A DNA stretch of 36,517 bases from positions 86,834-123,350 of the forward strand of contig NW_003156740.1 of the NCBI RefSeq assembly GCF_000003605.2, in the 5' to 3' direction. The translations under genes and the position numbers were made by a program. The notes beneath the pieces were generated by a model, which ran no database searches, had not been told where the DNA came from, and saw nothing but the letters and a program-made list of their open reading frames with translations. The number at the start of each line of letters is the position of its first letter. Positions within the stretch are counted from its first letter, which is position 1. This DNA is from Saccoglossus kowalevskii (taxonomy: Eukaryota > Hemichordata > Enteropneusta > Harrimaniidae). Of this stretch, positions 12,280 to 22,938 are shown piece after piece.

Positions 12280-12480
12280 CGTAGTCCTAAATAACTATTA
12301 AAAATAGCTAGACGTTTCGAGCAATGGCTCTTTATCGATAGCATAGAAGAAAGTGTTATAACGTACAGCTATTACTGATTTACAAAATGTCTTATTTTAA
12401 ATTATACAACGACGACACGACGACACTGCATCTTTCCAAATCATTTTGTACTGATATTTATATATCATATTTATCAGTCC
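12280..12480 (+). mobile_element. Small retroelement fragments, partly inverted relative to the LINE scrap at 11 kb
   Basis: Positions 12,417-12,440 are an exact reverse complement of 11,279-11,302 (24 bp), the part encoding YDDTASF in the LINE fragment. Positions 12,465-12,480 are the reverse complement of 10,695-10,710. The two pairs are nested, so a short internally deleted copy of the same element lies here in the opposite orientation. A CTCGAAACGTCTAGC tail on the minus strand near 12,330 adds another scrap. Confidence 0.5.
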
Positions 12481-12611
12481 GAGCAACGTTTATTTATTTA
12501 TAAACTACTAATGGAATGTTGTCGTTGGGGGCGCTATATCATTTCCTCCATTTCACGCAGCCGCAGACACCCGGCAGACGTAAACAGAACTCACCATAAT
12601 CGGCAGCTGGT

Positions 12612-12626
12612 ATGGAGAGAAGATGA
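12612..12626 (+). promoter_or_regulatory. Four-codon upstream ORF overlapping the FAM104-like start
   Basis: An upstream ATG (12,612) reads Met-Glu-Arg-Arg-stop. Its TGA overlaps the main start codon as ATGA (12,623-12,626). If the transcript begins upstream of 12,612, main-frame translation would need leaky scanning or re-initiation. The transcription start is not known. Confidence 0.45.
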
Positions 12627-12642
12627 CACAGACAAAAGGAAG
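12623..12642 (+). CDS. VCF1: FAM104/VCF-like exon 1 (coding part)
   Basis: Encodes MTQTKG plus two bases of a Ser codon. The donor is AAG|GTAAAT. A 5' UTR upstream is likely but its extent is unseen. Confidence 0.65.
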
Positions 12643-15600
12643 GTAAATGGCAAAAAAATAGCTTAAACGTCAACATTTTGGATAGGTACTGTCAATCTAC
12701 TGTCTAGCAATATGTCGTCCATAGCAATTTAGTAAAGTTTGCGTAGACAGTGGTATTTACTCGAGGAATGCAGGAAAATAGCAAACAGTGCCATGTCATG
12801 TAGACCCCACCAACCGACCGACCCATCTAGTTAACGACACGGCGTTATATTTGAAATTGAAATGTTCATTTAATTATTTTATCATTTTTCGTATAGTCGA
12901 AAACGCTCAAGAAGCCTAGAAGATGACGTGGAACTGTTTCCAGTCCCGAAAAGAGTGCACGACGGCCTGGCAGATCGTTCCATTCCCAGGTACTGTATTC
13001 AGCTGACCCAGCAAGTACGGCTTATGCAAAACAGTGGAAAAGAGAGAGAGAGAGAGGCGTGGTTCTAGTCGCATATATTCCACTTCTGTGTTTTTCCATT
13101 TTTTTGACGACTGATCCCACATCACACATTGTGCAAAATTGAGAGTTGACCTTCCGCGTGAACGTTATTTAAGTCTTGGTGGCCTGTCTCAGTCATGTCA
13201 GTACCCTGGTAGAGGTATTTAAACGTTACATAACACACCCCTCCAGAGAGGGATGTTTTACATATATTATCTATGATAAATTTTAACACCTGCTAAATGA
13301 ATCAAGTGTAAGGTCAAATACATTAATAGTATTATTCTTTTAACTAAATATTATTGTCCATAATGCACTGGTAAAAACTTGAGATCATTTGCATCTTCTG
13401 TATTCAATAATAAATATGTCGCAGCCAGGTCTTTAAATCATAGCTTTAGCTCAAACTTCAGAAATGCTAACTGCACGCAAAGATGCATTTCCTCGGGGGT
13501 GACGAGAGATGGCTCAGATAACCACATTTAACAGGAAGGTGCCACATTTAAGGCTTGTATTTTATGTGCACAGGCAGCATGACTGTCTAAATTCAATGGT
13601 CTTCAAGTAATCGAACATTTTGAATGTAACTGGTGGCAAGATGAACCTTAGTAAGAGCAATATTTGTTTCAGTAAAAACATTTTACCCAATACCCAGGCG
13701 AGTTAATTATAGCAATAAGGAGTGAGAATGACCTACATGCTTCTGTATTGTTGAAAGAAAAAAATCCTGAGTGAATCATAATACTGTACAGAGGTTAATT
13801 ATTCACTGGGTTTTAATTTTTCTTATTTCGCTGACTGGAAAATGCGCTAAATTAAAACCTAGAGAATATGTAAAATTTAGCATAGAACACATTAAAACCT
13901 ACTGAATATGCCTGAAATGGTAAATCGGCGAAATTTAAACCCAGTGAAAATTAGTCATTTTTATTTTTGCAGTAGCTCTCAAAGTCAACAGAACCGTTGC
14001 ATTATGCTATGACCAGATTAGTTGCTAGATGTACCTGTTGTTGACCAAAGATGGTTGGACACTCAAATTTCAATCGAACAGTAGTAATTAGACACTCTCA
14101 AAATTCAGTGCATAAGTGGTAGTTTAGTTAGCCAATTCATTTTCACAGAGTGCATGTTGCACCCCCTCCCCCATTGTGCAAGCGAGTTAGAGGGGAATGC
14201 ATCGAATCAAAGTGCTCTGTGTAATCACTCTTTTTAACAGTCAGAATGGTATTTTGTACACAAACATGAATATATGTAGAATATAACTTTGATGTTAGTT
14301 TACAAGTTGGACAAGATTTCAGTTTATTATACCTCATGACCATGACAGCCAATCAGATTACCGTATTAGAGGTTGACATTTTTGTAAGTCTACCTCTTGC
14401 CATAATTGTATGTCGACCTCCATCTGGATGGGTACCTTCCTCCTCAATTTACCTGATTTACGTCAATAACTTGTCAGGGGAACAAGATACACGGCAATAT
14501 TCGTGAACTGATTGGTTTGCCACGTTTACGTTCACTATTTGACTATCTTATTGCAGAGAAAAACTAGGATTTTGTAGAGATTTTGTGTGATTTTTAGTCA
14601 AGCTTGTCGTGCGTTCACCAGCACACTCAGTTACATGCTTTGGGACATTCGATGTGCGATTGCGTAGTTCGTCAACCTAAATAGTCAGAGTCGTGGGCTT
14701 TGGCGTGTGATGGCATCGTTACGTATTTTGTCTGTTTTGACAGTATATTGAGATATTATGTACAGTGTATTTGTTGAAAGAGAATGGTGTTGACATAAAC
14801 CTATACTCAAGCAGTGTGCAGCTCGTTTCAGTTTTCTACACGTAATGCAAACTGGAACACAATGTAGTATATAGCTGTGCACAGGATGGCGCTGGATGTT
14901 GTTGGAAAATCAATTCTTCATCAGTCTGAAGCTGTTGAAATTAAGTTTATCAAAACAACCATGAAAGTAAAAAGGCGCCGGTGCAATTCCATAGATACCT
15001 TTGACCTTAACTTTTTCAACACCAGACTTTCTTGCCTTTTCTTGCAACAGACAAAATTTTAGTCAGTTTTCAGTGTTTATTCAAAAAATTTGGCTATTTT
15101 GACTAATTTGTGATGAAAAGCAAGGACTGGTGGTGAAAAGGTTGAATGACATGTGATGGGTCCCATCACAACAAAGATGACATAATTTCTCATAATGTTT
15201 TGCTTTATCAAACTTTTCATTGTCTATTTCATTGGCCACAATTAATTTGCTTCTTAAAGTTGGAGTGCTGCTTCAATTTCCTTGTAAATATCAAAGCTGT
15301 CTTGATGCTGCTACTCTCCTAGCTGCCATTTTGTTTTCGAAGAATAACAGCAATGCCATGTGGATGAAATTATTGTTGATAAACAAAAAAATCTGTGGTG
15401 CTTTAAGATACATTGTTACTTCCTCCTCTTCTCTATTAAAACTGTCATATTATACTGTTAGACCATAGAATTTATTTGATGTTTTAGCAATTTCACTGAG
15501 ATTTAATCAGGTTTACACTATACATACACAGTATATGTGCATGTACTGTCACTTACTTGATGATAGGTATCACTGCATCAACAACATTATTTTCTAATTC

Positions 15601-18062
15601 AGTGAAAACTAGATGGATTTTTTTCGATATTTAGCACAAAGATTTATCTTGTATTTGGAGCTAAAGTGCCAGACTTATTTGCAAGTATGGCATGGTTTTT
15701 AAAGAAATTTATAGACAAAAACTGCACTTGACACAGGAACACAGTATAGTGAGATGTATGCATAGGCACACTTGAACATCCTAAATTTGTGAAGTATGTC
15801 CAATTCAGTATATAAACATATGGACTGCTGTTATGTCAATAGAGCAATGTGTGACTAGCGGTGCGGTTTTGCACGTCTTATTCTAGTAAAAATTGTGTTT
15901 TTCATTGAAGAACCATTAGAAATGTGAAAACAAGTTTTTTGAAATGAAATGAAAAATTGAAAAAGAGTGAAAAATTACAAAATTGTTATTTTCCTGAAGT
16001 ATTTTTGTGTCAATGTATTTTGCTAGTCCAAATGATGGAATAAATCATTTACTTACAAGGCTGTATAGGAGGCCAATTTTAGAAAAAGGATGACATAAAA
16101 TTCAATATTAATATGAAAGAGATGAATAATTTTCTAATCAAATTAATGTTTTCTATTTTTGTAACTCCCTGTGAGAATTATCTTAATTAAGAACTAGAAA
16201 ATGTTTCTAAATCATGTTGCTAATCAATCTAGTGGGCATTGGACAAAAACCTACACTTGGTCAACTGTGAAATTTTCAATTTTAGGTGGGATTAGGCATT
16301 TTATTTAATATAACTTTGAATATTTTGAGCTTTCCGGTGAAACAACAAGTTCTTATGTTCGCATGGATTTAATTTAGCGGATTGCACTTATCAGCGAATA
16401 TATTGAAATTAAAATCAATGAATAATTAATTAGTTCACAGTATTCAAAATAAAGTGTTGATATATTTTTATCTGCATGTGATGTAACATTTATACGAGTA
16501 AAGTACAAAGTTGGAGTTGCAAGTCACCTCAATGCCTTAGGATTCGATGTTATTAATTATGTACCGTATTGTCAATAGCATTCAGCTAGTTTAATTACAG
16601 AGCAGACATCAGAAAAAAAACAATTTGCCACACATTTTCACTGAATTGTAATTATTCTCATTTTGGTTTCTTTTCGCAGTCCACTTTTGAATGGACATGC
16701 TGCAGAATTCAATGGAAATAGTCAAAACCATGGATGTATGGTATGTATTTCCTATTAACAGTTTTTTTACTTGATGTTATGATGACTGCTGTCATATTCT
16801 GTTTTGATTGACATTGTAGTCTGTCTATGTATATATGAGTGCTCTGTTTATAATCCTCAGCATCTCATTGTGTTAACCTTGCCACAACAATTAACCTTGG
16901 GTGAAAATTGGCATTTCAAACATGTGTTACATGCATTCACAATTTATTTTTATGTTGACATACATATTACAATTACATGTTATTTTTGTATTCATTAAAA
17001 CTCATTTCATAACAACCACATAGCAATATATTACCTACGGTATATTATTTTACCTTGGAAATTTGTTGTGTATACAACATGTATAACTTAAAGTGTTACT
17101 CTCAGCATACTGTAACACTGTTGTGGAATATTTGAATGCGCATATTTAACTCTTTGCTGTACATTTTGCAATAAAACCATGCATGTGCATAAATAAATAC
17201 TGCCCTTCTATACTATAACCGTGCAGTAATTGTTGATGTGTTACTGTAATTTCTCATAAATATGCCACATCATGTTGTAACGAAAGTTTAATAATATATT
17301 ATTTTTGATCTTTCATTTGGAGAATAATAATAGTGCTAATATGGATATTTTTCAACATGTTTAAATTATTTTGTTTGCTATTTCTTTTTGATTAGAATTA
17401 GCAAAATATGTTTTTCTTTTTCTTTTTGGCAGCAAACACTGCAGTATTTGTTAAAATAAACATATTTTTAATATTACATATTAAATGTATTTGTTTTCAT
17501 AATTATAGTTTTTTTCACAATAAATTATATTATTGTTGTTACAATCGAGATATATTATCAAATGAAATTATTTATAAGTTGTCAATTTTTTCTCTTCAAA
17601 TAAAAATAATCATGTAGCTAAAATAAAATGTGTTGAAACATCTCCCACAAGTAATATATTATTAAAACGTATTGTCATTGTTTTAACGACAATCTGTCAG
17701 TCAGTCAGTCAACAAATATGTTTAGGTTAATTTTAGTTTAGTTCGTAGATTTTTTGGTTTTAGTTCTAATAATGCATTCCTTTGTTCTCCAGGATGGTAG
17801 CAGTTTTCAAAATGGAATAGGATCTAGTTCATCGGTGCAGAGTTCACCTGGTCTTCCACAGAGTAATTGTCTCCATGGTAACCAATGCAATCACGTAACG
17901 CCTGGTACATCTGGGATGAATGCAGGACTATCGAGTCACCATGATGCTGTGCATTCTAATGCAAACAATAGTCACTATGATCAAATTAATCAAATTCTAC
18001 GAGAAGCACATTTTCAAAGGAAGGCGAGAAAACATTCTCATATCTCGGAAGATATATCATAG
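12623..18062 (+). CDS. VCF1: FAM104/VCF-family nuclear cofactor of p97 (VCP), four exons
   Basis: Spliced coding sequence: 12,623-12,642, 12,897-12,989, 16,680-16,740 and 17,793-18,062, giving 147 residues with GT-AG junctions that keep one frame. The start is the first in-frame ATG after an in-frame TAA at 12,581. Residues 8-26 hold basic clusters (RKRSR, then PKR) fitting a bipartite nuclear signal. The middle is Ser/Asn/Gly/His-rich and probably disordered. Residues 123-138, INQILREAHFQRKARK, closely match the conserved C-terminal helix of human FAM104A/VCF1 (INQTLREAHF). In the human family this helix binds the N domain of the AAA ATPase p97/VCP, and the proteins help bring p97 into the nucleus. 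Family assignment rests on the basic N-terminus, this helix and the small size. Human VCF1 and VCF2 are paralogues, so the symbol means the family, not strict orthology to one. Exon 1 is predicted and the least certain. Confidence 0.83.
12897..12989 (+). CDS. VCF1: FAM104/VCF-like exon 2 (nuclear signal)
   Basis: Acceptor TATAG|, donor AG|GTACTG. Encodes RKRSRSLEDDVELFPVPKR and onward, with two basic patches around an acidic stretch. Similar in layout to the N-terminus of human FAM104A. Confidence 0.8.
12990..16679 (+). other. FAM104/VCF-like intron 2 (3.7 kb)
   Basis: Holds a MITE-like element (13,782-13,974) and a weaker relative around 16,230-16,443. Short open frames here have no recognisable content and no splice support. 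I see nothing else. Confidence 0.7.
13782..13974. mobile_element. MITE-like element (CTGTA termini)
   Basis: About 190 bp from TACTGTACAG to TTTTTGCAGTA. The inner part (TTCACTGGGTTTTAATTT ... AAATTTAAACCCAGTGAAAA) is a diverged inverted-orientation relative of the element at 33,891-34,100. TA lies at both ends, as with Tc1/mariner-type target duplication. No coding capacity. Confidence 0.7.
16680..16740 (+). CDS. VCF1: FAM104/VCF-like exon 3
   Basis: Acceptor TTTTCGCAG|, donor ATG|GTATGT. Encodes PLLNGHAAEFNGNSQNHGCM and joins exons 2 and 4 in frame. Confidence 0.75.
17793..18062 (+). CDS. VCF1: FAM104/VCF-like exon 4 (p97-binding helix and stop)
   Basis: Acceptor CTCCAG|GATGG. Encodes 89 residues: a low-complexity S/N/G/H-rich stretch, then the predicted p97-binding helix and a short basic/polar tail, ending in TAG. 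No AATAAA lies close downstream. Confidence 0.85.
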   Translation, partial: DGSSFQNGIGSSSSVQSSPGLPQSNCLHGNQCNHVTPGTSGMNAGLSSHHDAVHSNANNSHYDQINQILREAHFQRKARKHSHISEDIS

Positions 18063-20200
18063 CAGTTTAATTATTAATTATGTTTACAAGATATTTATGT
18101 GTGAAATATCTTTCATTTACTGTTGATATTCTGTTATATTTTGTGGTGTTGAAATCTTAGGAAATAACTCCACCTCCAAAGAGACTGGATTCCAGGTTGC
18201 ATTTTTTCTTACATCACTGTCTCGTTTTAAGCACGCACTTCAGCAATGCAAAAAAAATTTGTATTTCAGAAGCGTCCTAAAAAAGTCTAGATTAATATTT
18301 CTGGTTTTCAGATACTTGTTGTCTCAAGGATTCATTCTGTCACTTTCTCAAATAGAAGAACTTTAAACATGTAGATACCTCACTAGTTTGTACCTTCAAT
18401 TTCCTTATTTTTAAATAATTGAGAATAATCAGATAATCACCTGTCTCTGGTGTACCCCACCCTCCCTCTTTTTCAACCCCTCGCACATTTTGAAAATCTA
18501 ACCTGGAATCCTTGGCCTATGATCAGTACATGTGCAATGTCTTTTCATTGATGCCATGTCCTGTGGCAAGTTTTGGCATGCATCAAGTCTTACCGATATT
18601 ACAATGATATGTACCCTTTTTACAACAATAATAGTTGATTACCGGTAGTTACCCTTGTTGAACAGTTGAAATTTGCCTTTATCAAAACGCTGGTAGGCAA
18701 TTCTGAAACTTCAGATGTGCATATTTTTTTTTTTCATACCGCACTACTTATTTATAGTGCTGGTTCATACCCAAATCAAATTCTCAAAAAATCTTGTTAA
18801 GGCAATATGGTGAACAGAAAACAAAACTTGATGACATACTTTGACAAAAATACCCCCAAAATGGTATAAAACTGACACGTATACAGAATTATTTAATTTC
18901 ATGATGAAAGCTGAAAGTGTATTTTATTTAAAACTGTTATTCAGTTAGTTGTTGCTTTCAGAATATCCAGATTATAAATGTACACAAGTTGCATGTGAAA
19001 TAATATTTGGGCTTTGCAAAAAAAAAAAAAATTCATTAAATTTGTAAATCTGATGTCTTAAATTCAGTGGTAGTTAGAACCCTTAGTAGCGGTAAAATTA
19101 GAAATGATTAGTCTGTTTATTATTTGATAATATATAAATTATTTATCGCTTGTAAAATAGGAATATTCTGTAAATAATTAGCATTTGGTTTGGTTGTAGG
19201 ATTATTTCAGCTATTTATAAATGATTTACATTCAATTTTGATTTACTTGGTGAATGTTAAAATTAGATGGCATTTTTCAAAATACTTGTGTGTTAATTAT
19301 TTATAGTGCCTGTTCCTCCACTTGTTCATTGTATTGCTGTGCTTTACACTCGCGTAGTGTATCTGGGTTCTTTACAGACTGGATGATGCAGATTTGCTGC
19401 AACACATAAAGGAATGATATCATTCACAGCAGTTTATTAAATTCAATTTAATCCTATTGCAATGGTTGTCGATTGACGCATTTCAAATTAGTAATATCAT
19501 CGGCTAGTTGAGTGGAAAAAAGAAATTGTCATGGAAATGCATGATTTGACTCTGATAGAACTTCTCAGAACGACTACCTATGTTTTACTTTTTGAAGTAC
19601 ATAGCATTTGTTTTTCATAGCTTTTGTAATAATACCAACTTGGTGAATAAAACTGTGATAATACTAATATTGGCTTGACAAATTAGGAACATGGAGCACC
19701 TTCTATATTATTGGCTACATGATAACTATTTTAAGCTGTGGAAGTTGCTGTGCACCTGAATAGTTGGGCTTATACACAGGAACAGAACATGGCGTGGCAA
19801 ACACCGCCCTTTAACCTTTGCAGTATTGTAGCTCAGAATACCAAATCTATATATACACACTCCATATTTTCCATCTCTAGTGACACTCCTATTCAGTCAG
19901 CTGTCCACCCACAGTGCACTGTAAATCGCTTTACTCTTGCAAGACAAAATTTTGTTTGAAAATTACAAATTTTGTAGCAGTGCAAATTCGACTAAAAAAA
20001 ACAATTTTCTTGTGTGCCATGAAAATCTTTAAATCTTGCAGTGAAAGTTGAACGGTTTACTGTATTTCAACCAATTGGACCTGCCACAATACATAATTGA
20101 ACAATTGTCTGAATACTAAATTACATAATTGGTCACTAACTCTTTTAAACAAAAAAATTATATTAAAATGTTGTGCCAAAATGTTGGGGAGATTAATATG
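18063..20200. other. Intergenic sequence downstream of the FAM104-like gene
   Basis: AT-rich DNA with no supported gene. It must include the 3' UTR of the upstream gene, but I cannot place its end. An open frame at 19,738-19,959 has no recognisable content. Confidence 0.6.
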
Positions 20201-20215
20201 ATGTTCAATAATTTT

Positions 20216-20382
20216 TTAGTCATTTACTCTAATTGCATTAATTATTTTTGGGGGGTTAATTAGGGTAAAATCTGCCAAATTAAATCTACATGAACAAGTA
20301 AAATAAGATTTTTGTATCGCTCGACTTGAAACCCTGAAAATATTAAAATTAGATGCCAATGAACATAAATGATTTTACAGTA
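20216..20382. mobile_element. MITE-like element, degraded left end
   Basis: Right end is ATGATTTTACAG followed by TA, as in the element at 33.9 kb. The internal AAAATCTGCCAAATTAAAT resembles AAAATCTGCTGAATTAAAT in the element near 21.1 kb. The left terminus is decayed and approximate. Confidence 0.5.
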
Positions 20383-21022
20383 ATATACTTTTAATAATTG
20401 ATAGTTCTCTCAAAGGAAGAACAGTTTGCCTATTATACACATCACATTTGGTTTGCCATTTAGACTCGCAGGGTAGTTACTCCCAAAATAATGCAGTTAA
20501 ATTTGAAGAAGGTAAAAAAGTATTGCAAATTCTCTTTTAAAGTTTAAATACCCAACAATGCTGGACTTTTAGATGCTTTGCTACAGACCTGCATAGACCA
20601 CTTTGCGATATGTATATATAGTTCTGTATGTACTAGTACCTCGTATCTGTAATGATCATTAGAAATGAAATGTATCATCTTGAATATTACACAGCATACA
20701 TTTATCTACAACTTTGTATTTCAATACTGCTTTGTATCCCATCATTGCTGACATTTTAAGTCTGTATGTTTTTTTTAACTATGGACAGAGAATGTACATG
20801 GTTATGTAACTAAGGGCATATTATTTTACAAGATAATGAATCTTTCTTTTGATCTTTGGGTCGTAATTGCCCATAGCCGGATATTATTTCTGAACAAAAC
20901 ATCAATATTGCAAACGAAAATACCAAAAGTGACACCTGATAGGCCTGGGAACAAACCACCAGAAGAACTCTTCATGCAATCTATTGAGACATGTAATTTG
21001 GACACATTTCCTTAATGCTGTA

Positions 21023-21233
21023 TACAGTAAACACAATAATTATTTGCTGGTTTTTAATTTTGCCATTTTCACTTATAAGTAAAATCTGCTGAATTAAATT
21101 CACACGATATGTAAAATAACAATAGAACTTGTTGTTTCCCAGCCAAGTTTGTGAACTTATAATCCAGTGAAATTGCTCAAAGCAATTAAAAGGGTGAAAT
21201 TAAATGCCAGCAAAAATAAATTGTTTTCCAGTA
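21023..21233. mobile_element. MITE-like element
   Basis: About 210 bp. Left arm ACAGTAAACACAATAATTAT then TTGCTGG; right arm CCAGC, AAAAATAAATTG and TTTTCCAGTA are complementary. Non-coding and same style as the other CTGTA elements. Confidence 0.6.
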
Positions 21234-21409
21234 TATTGTTGGCATAGAGAATTATGATACTTCCCCACCTCCTCCCTTTACATGTCACTTATGTTATGTG
21301 TTAAATTTGTCATATAAAAGTGTAATTAAAGTTTGCACAGGTTATTTAATAAATTTCCTTTTTTTTAAATTGAAAATGTTTTTACAGTGTTTTTTACTCC
21401 TGTGTGCGT

Positions 21410-21640
21410 GTGTGTGTGTCTCTATCTGTCTGTTCCACTGATATCTGAAGAACCACTTAATTGATTTTGATGAAATGTGGTACATAGATCCTCTGGGACA
21501 ATATGCAGACCTGATTAGCTTTGGATACAAATCCATGCATATTAATTACCTAATTTGCATAATTTACACTGATATCTCAAGTACTAATCATTACATTTCA
21601 ATGAAATTTGGTAATTCTTCATTTTTAATGAAATTAGAAT
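21410..21640 (+). repeat. Dispersed repeat with two related sub-units
   Basis: Contains CTGATATCTGAAGAACCACT then GATGAAATGTGGTACATAGA, and a second diverged sub-unit CTGATATCTCAAGTACTAAT then CAATGAAATTTGG. A reverse-orientation relative lies at 27,470-27,640. Similar non-coding repeats are frequent in invertebrate genomes; I cannot name the family. Confidence 0.5.
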
Positions 21641-21867
21641 CGAATGCAGCTAAAATTAAATACATTGTAGTTACATTTCTATGTTCGAGGAGAACAAATT
21701 TATGAAGCAAAAATAGATATCACAAGAACAATCCTTTGCCATCCCTTGAACAGAGAACAAAATTAGCATATGTGTGTGTGAGTACAAGGCTTATTCTGCT
21801 AGGGGACCATTTTAAACACTGAAGAAGTTTTGGAAAATATAGTGGAGGGGTAAATTTTATGTTTTTG

Positions 21868-22101
21868 CTTTGTATGATGCAATTGTTTAAAAAAAATCAG
21901 TTTAGACCCCCACCCCCTATCAATCTTGCATCCCAGAATTTTAAGTGATCCATATCTTTTACCACAAGAGCTAATCACCTGACTCTTTGTATGATGCAAT
22001 TGTTTTAAAAAATCAGTTTAGACCCCCACCCCTCTATCAATCTTGCATCCCAGGATTTTAAGTGATCCATCCTTTACCACAAGAGCTAATCACCTGACTT
22101 G
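21868..22101 (+). repeat. 117-bp tandem duplication, two copies
   Basis: CTTTGTATGATGCAATTGTT begins copy 1 at 21,868 and copy 2 at 21,985. Both continue through CAATCTTGCATCCCAG to GAGCTAATCACCTGACT with few differences, indicating a recent local duplication. Non-coding. Confidence 0.9.
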
Positions 22102-22360
22102 TTACCTAAGAATCATACACAGGGAAACCGTTTCATCCTCCGGTATGTTTTTGGTTAAGTTCTATTAAATATTCAGCATATTAATTAGAAATTTGCATAT
22201 ATATATTTTGGGGGCGGTTTATTTGTTAGATGAAATTAAAATTTACAGTAAATGTAAGATTGTCATATCACATCAGATTTTTGACAACTGCAAATAAAGC
22301 ACTGTTTTCATTTTCAAGTCCTGTCATAAGTGTCCGTGATTAAAAATAAACAAAACTTCC

Positions 22361-22610
22361 AAATGTTTCGGTTCGAAGTTAAAGATCATGAAGGTGTCCT
22401 TTGGGAGAGTTTACCATCAAACAACTCGATATTGATTTTGGTGAAAGATATATTCTTTCAGTTCAGTTATGCTGTTTTTTCGAGAAACTGGTTCTTAAAG
22501 GGCGGTGGTCGCTACGCCGAGTCCTGTTGGATAGTTACGTATACATGAAATTAGAACACAAGCTGCGCAACAACTACCGCTCTAATTATAGTCTAGTAAA
22601 TATTCCGTGA
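22361..22610 (+). pseudogene. Unrecognised coding-like remnant
   Basis: Two overlapping frames look like one former coding stretch split by a frameshift near 22,398. The first frame reads FRFEVKDHEGV. The second has a non-repetitive, normally composed sequence including KGRWSLRRVLLDSYVYMKLE, stopping at TGA 22,608-22,610. I see no splice sites or start joining it to ATP5MF, which begins 315 bp downstream. It could be a transposon scrap, a decayed gene or chance. I recognise no family. Confidence 0.35.
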
Positions 22611-22921
22611 ATATCAAAGTTTGAGAAATTATGTATTTCGCCCTCTTGTGGCCATCTGAAACGTACGTGCAAAAAAAAAATCGTGCAAACCGATGAACTG
22701 CGTTATCCTTCCGAGGATGTAAACATTTCATTTTCACTAGCAACTCGTTATATGTCAGATTTTGTTGTTTATCTGACATTCCGAGACAACTATACTGTCA
22801 GCATAGGTGTTTAAACATTGTACTAGTGTACACGTATTGAATGTACTTCACATTTACTGTAGAGCTATATGTTCTGTACGGTGTTCTGTATCCATCCGCG
22901 GGGTTACGTGAAGCCGGTATC

Positions 22922-22933
22922 CAACATGGCGGA
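22922..22933 (+). promoter_or_regulatory. TISU-like start element of ATP5MF
   Basis: CAACATGGCGGA matches the TISU consensus SAASATGGCGGC at 11 of 12 positions. TISU elements combine a YY1-type site with the start codon in genes with very short 5' UTRs and are frequent in mitochondrial protein genes. Confidence 0.6.
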
Positions 22934-22938
22934 CAAGC
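22926..22938 (+). CDS. ATP5MF: ATP5MF exon 1 (coding part)
   Basis: Encodes MADK plus one base. Perfect donor C|GTAAGT. Confidence 0.9.

Noticed and set aside
12916-13125. Minus-strand open frame over FAM104-like exon 2
   Set aside because: Antisense shadow of a supported exon.
14877-15062. Small open frame starting in ATGCACAGGATGGCG
   Set aside because: No family resemblance, no splice sites, and it lies inside intron 2 of the FAM104-like gene.
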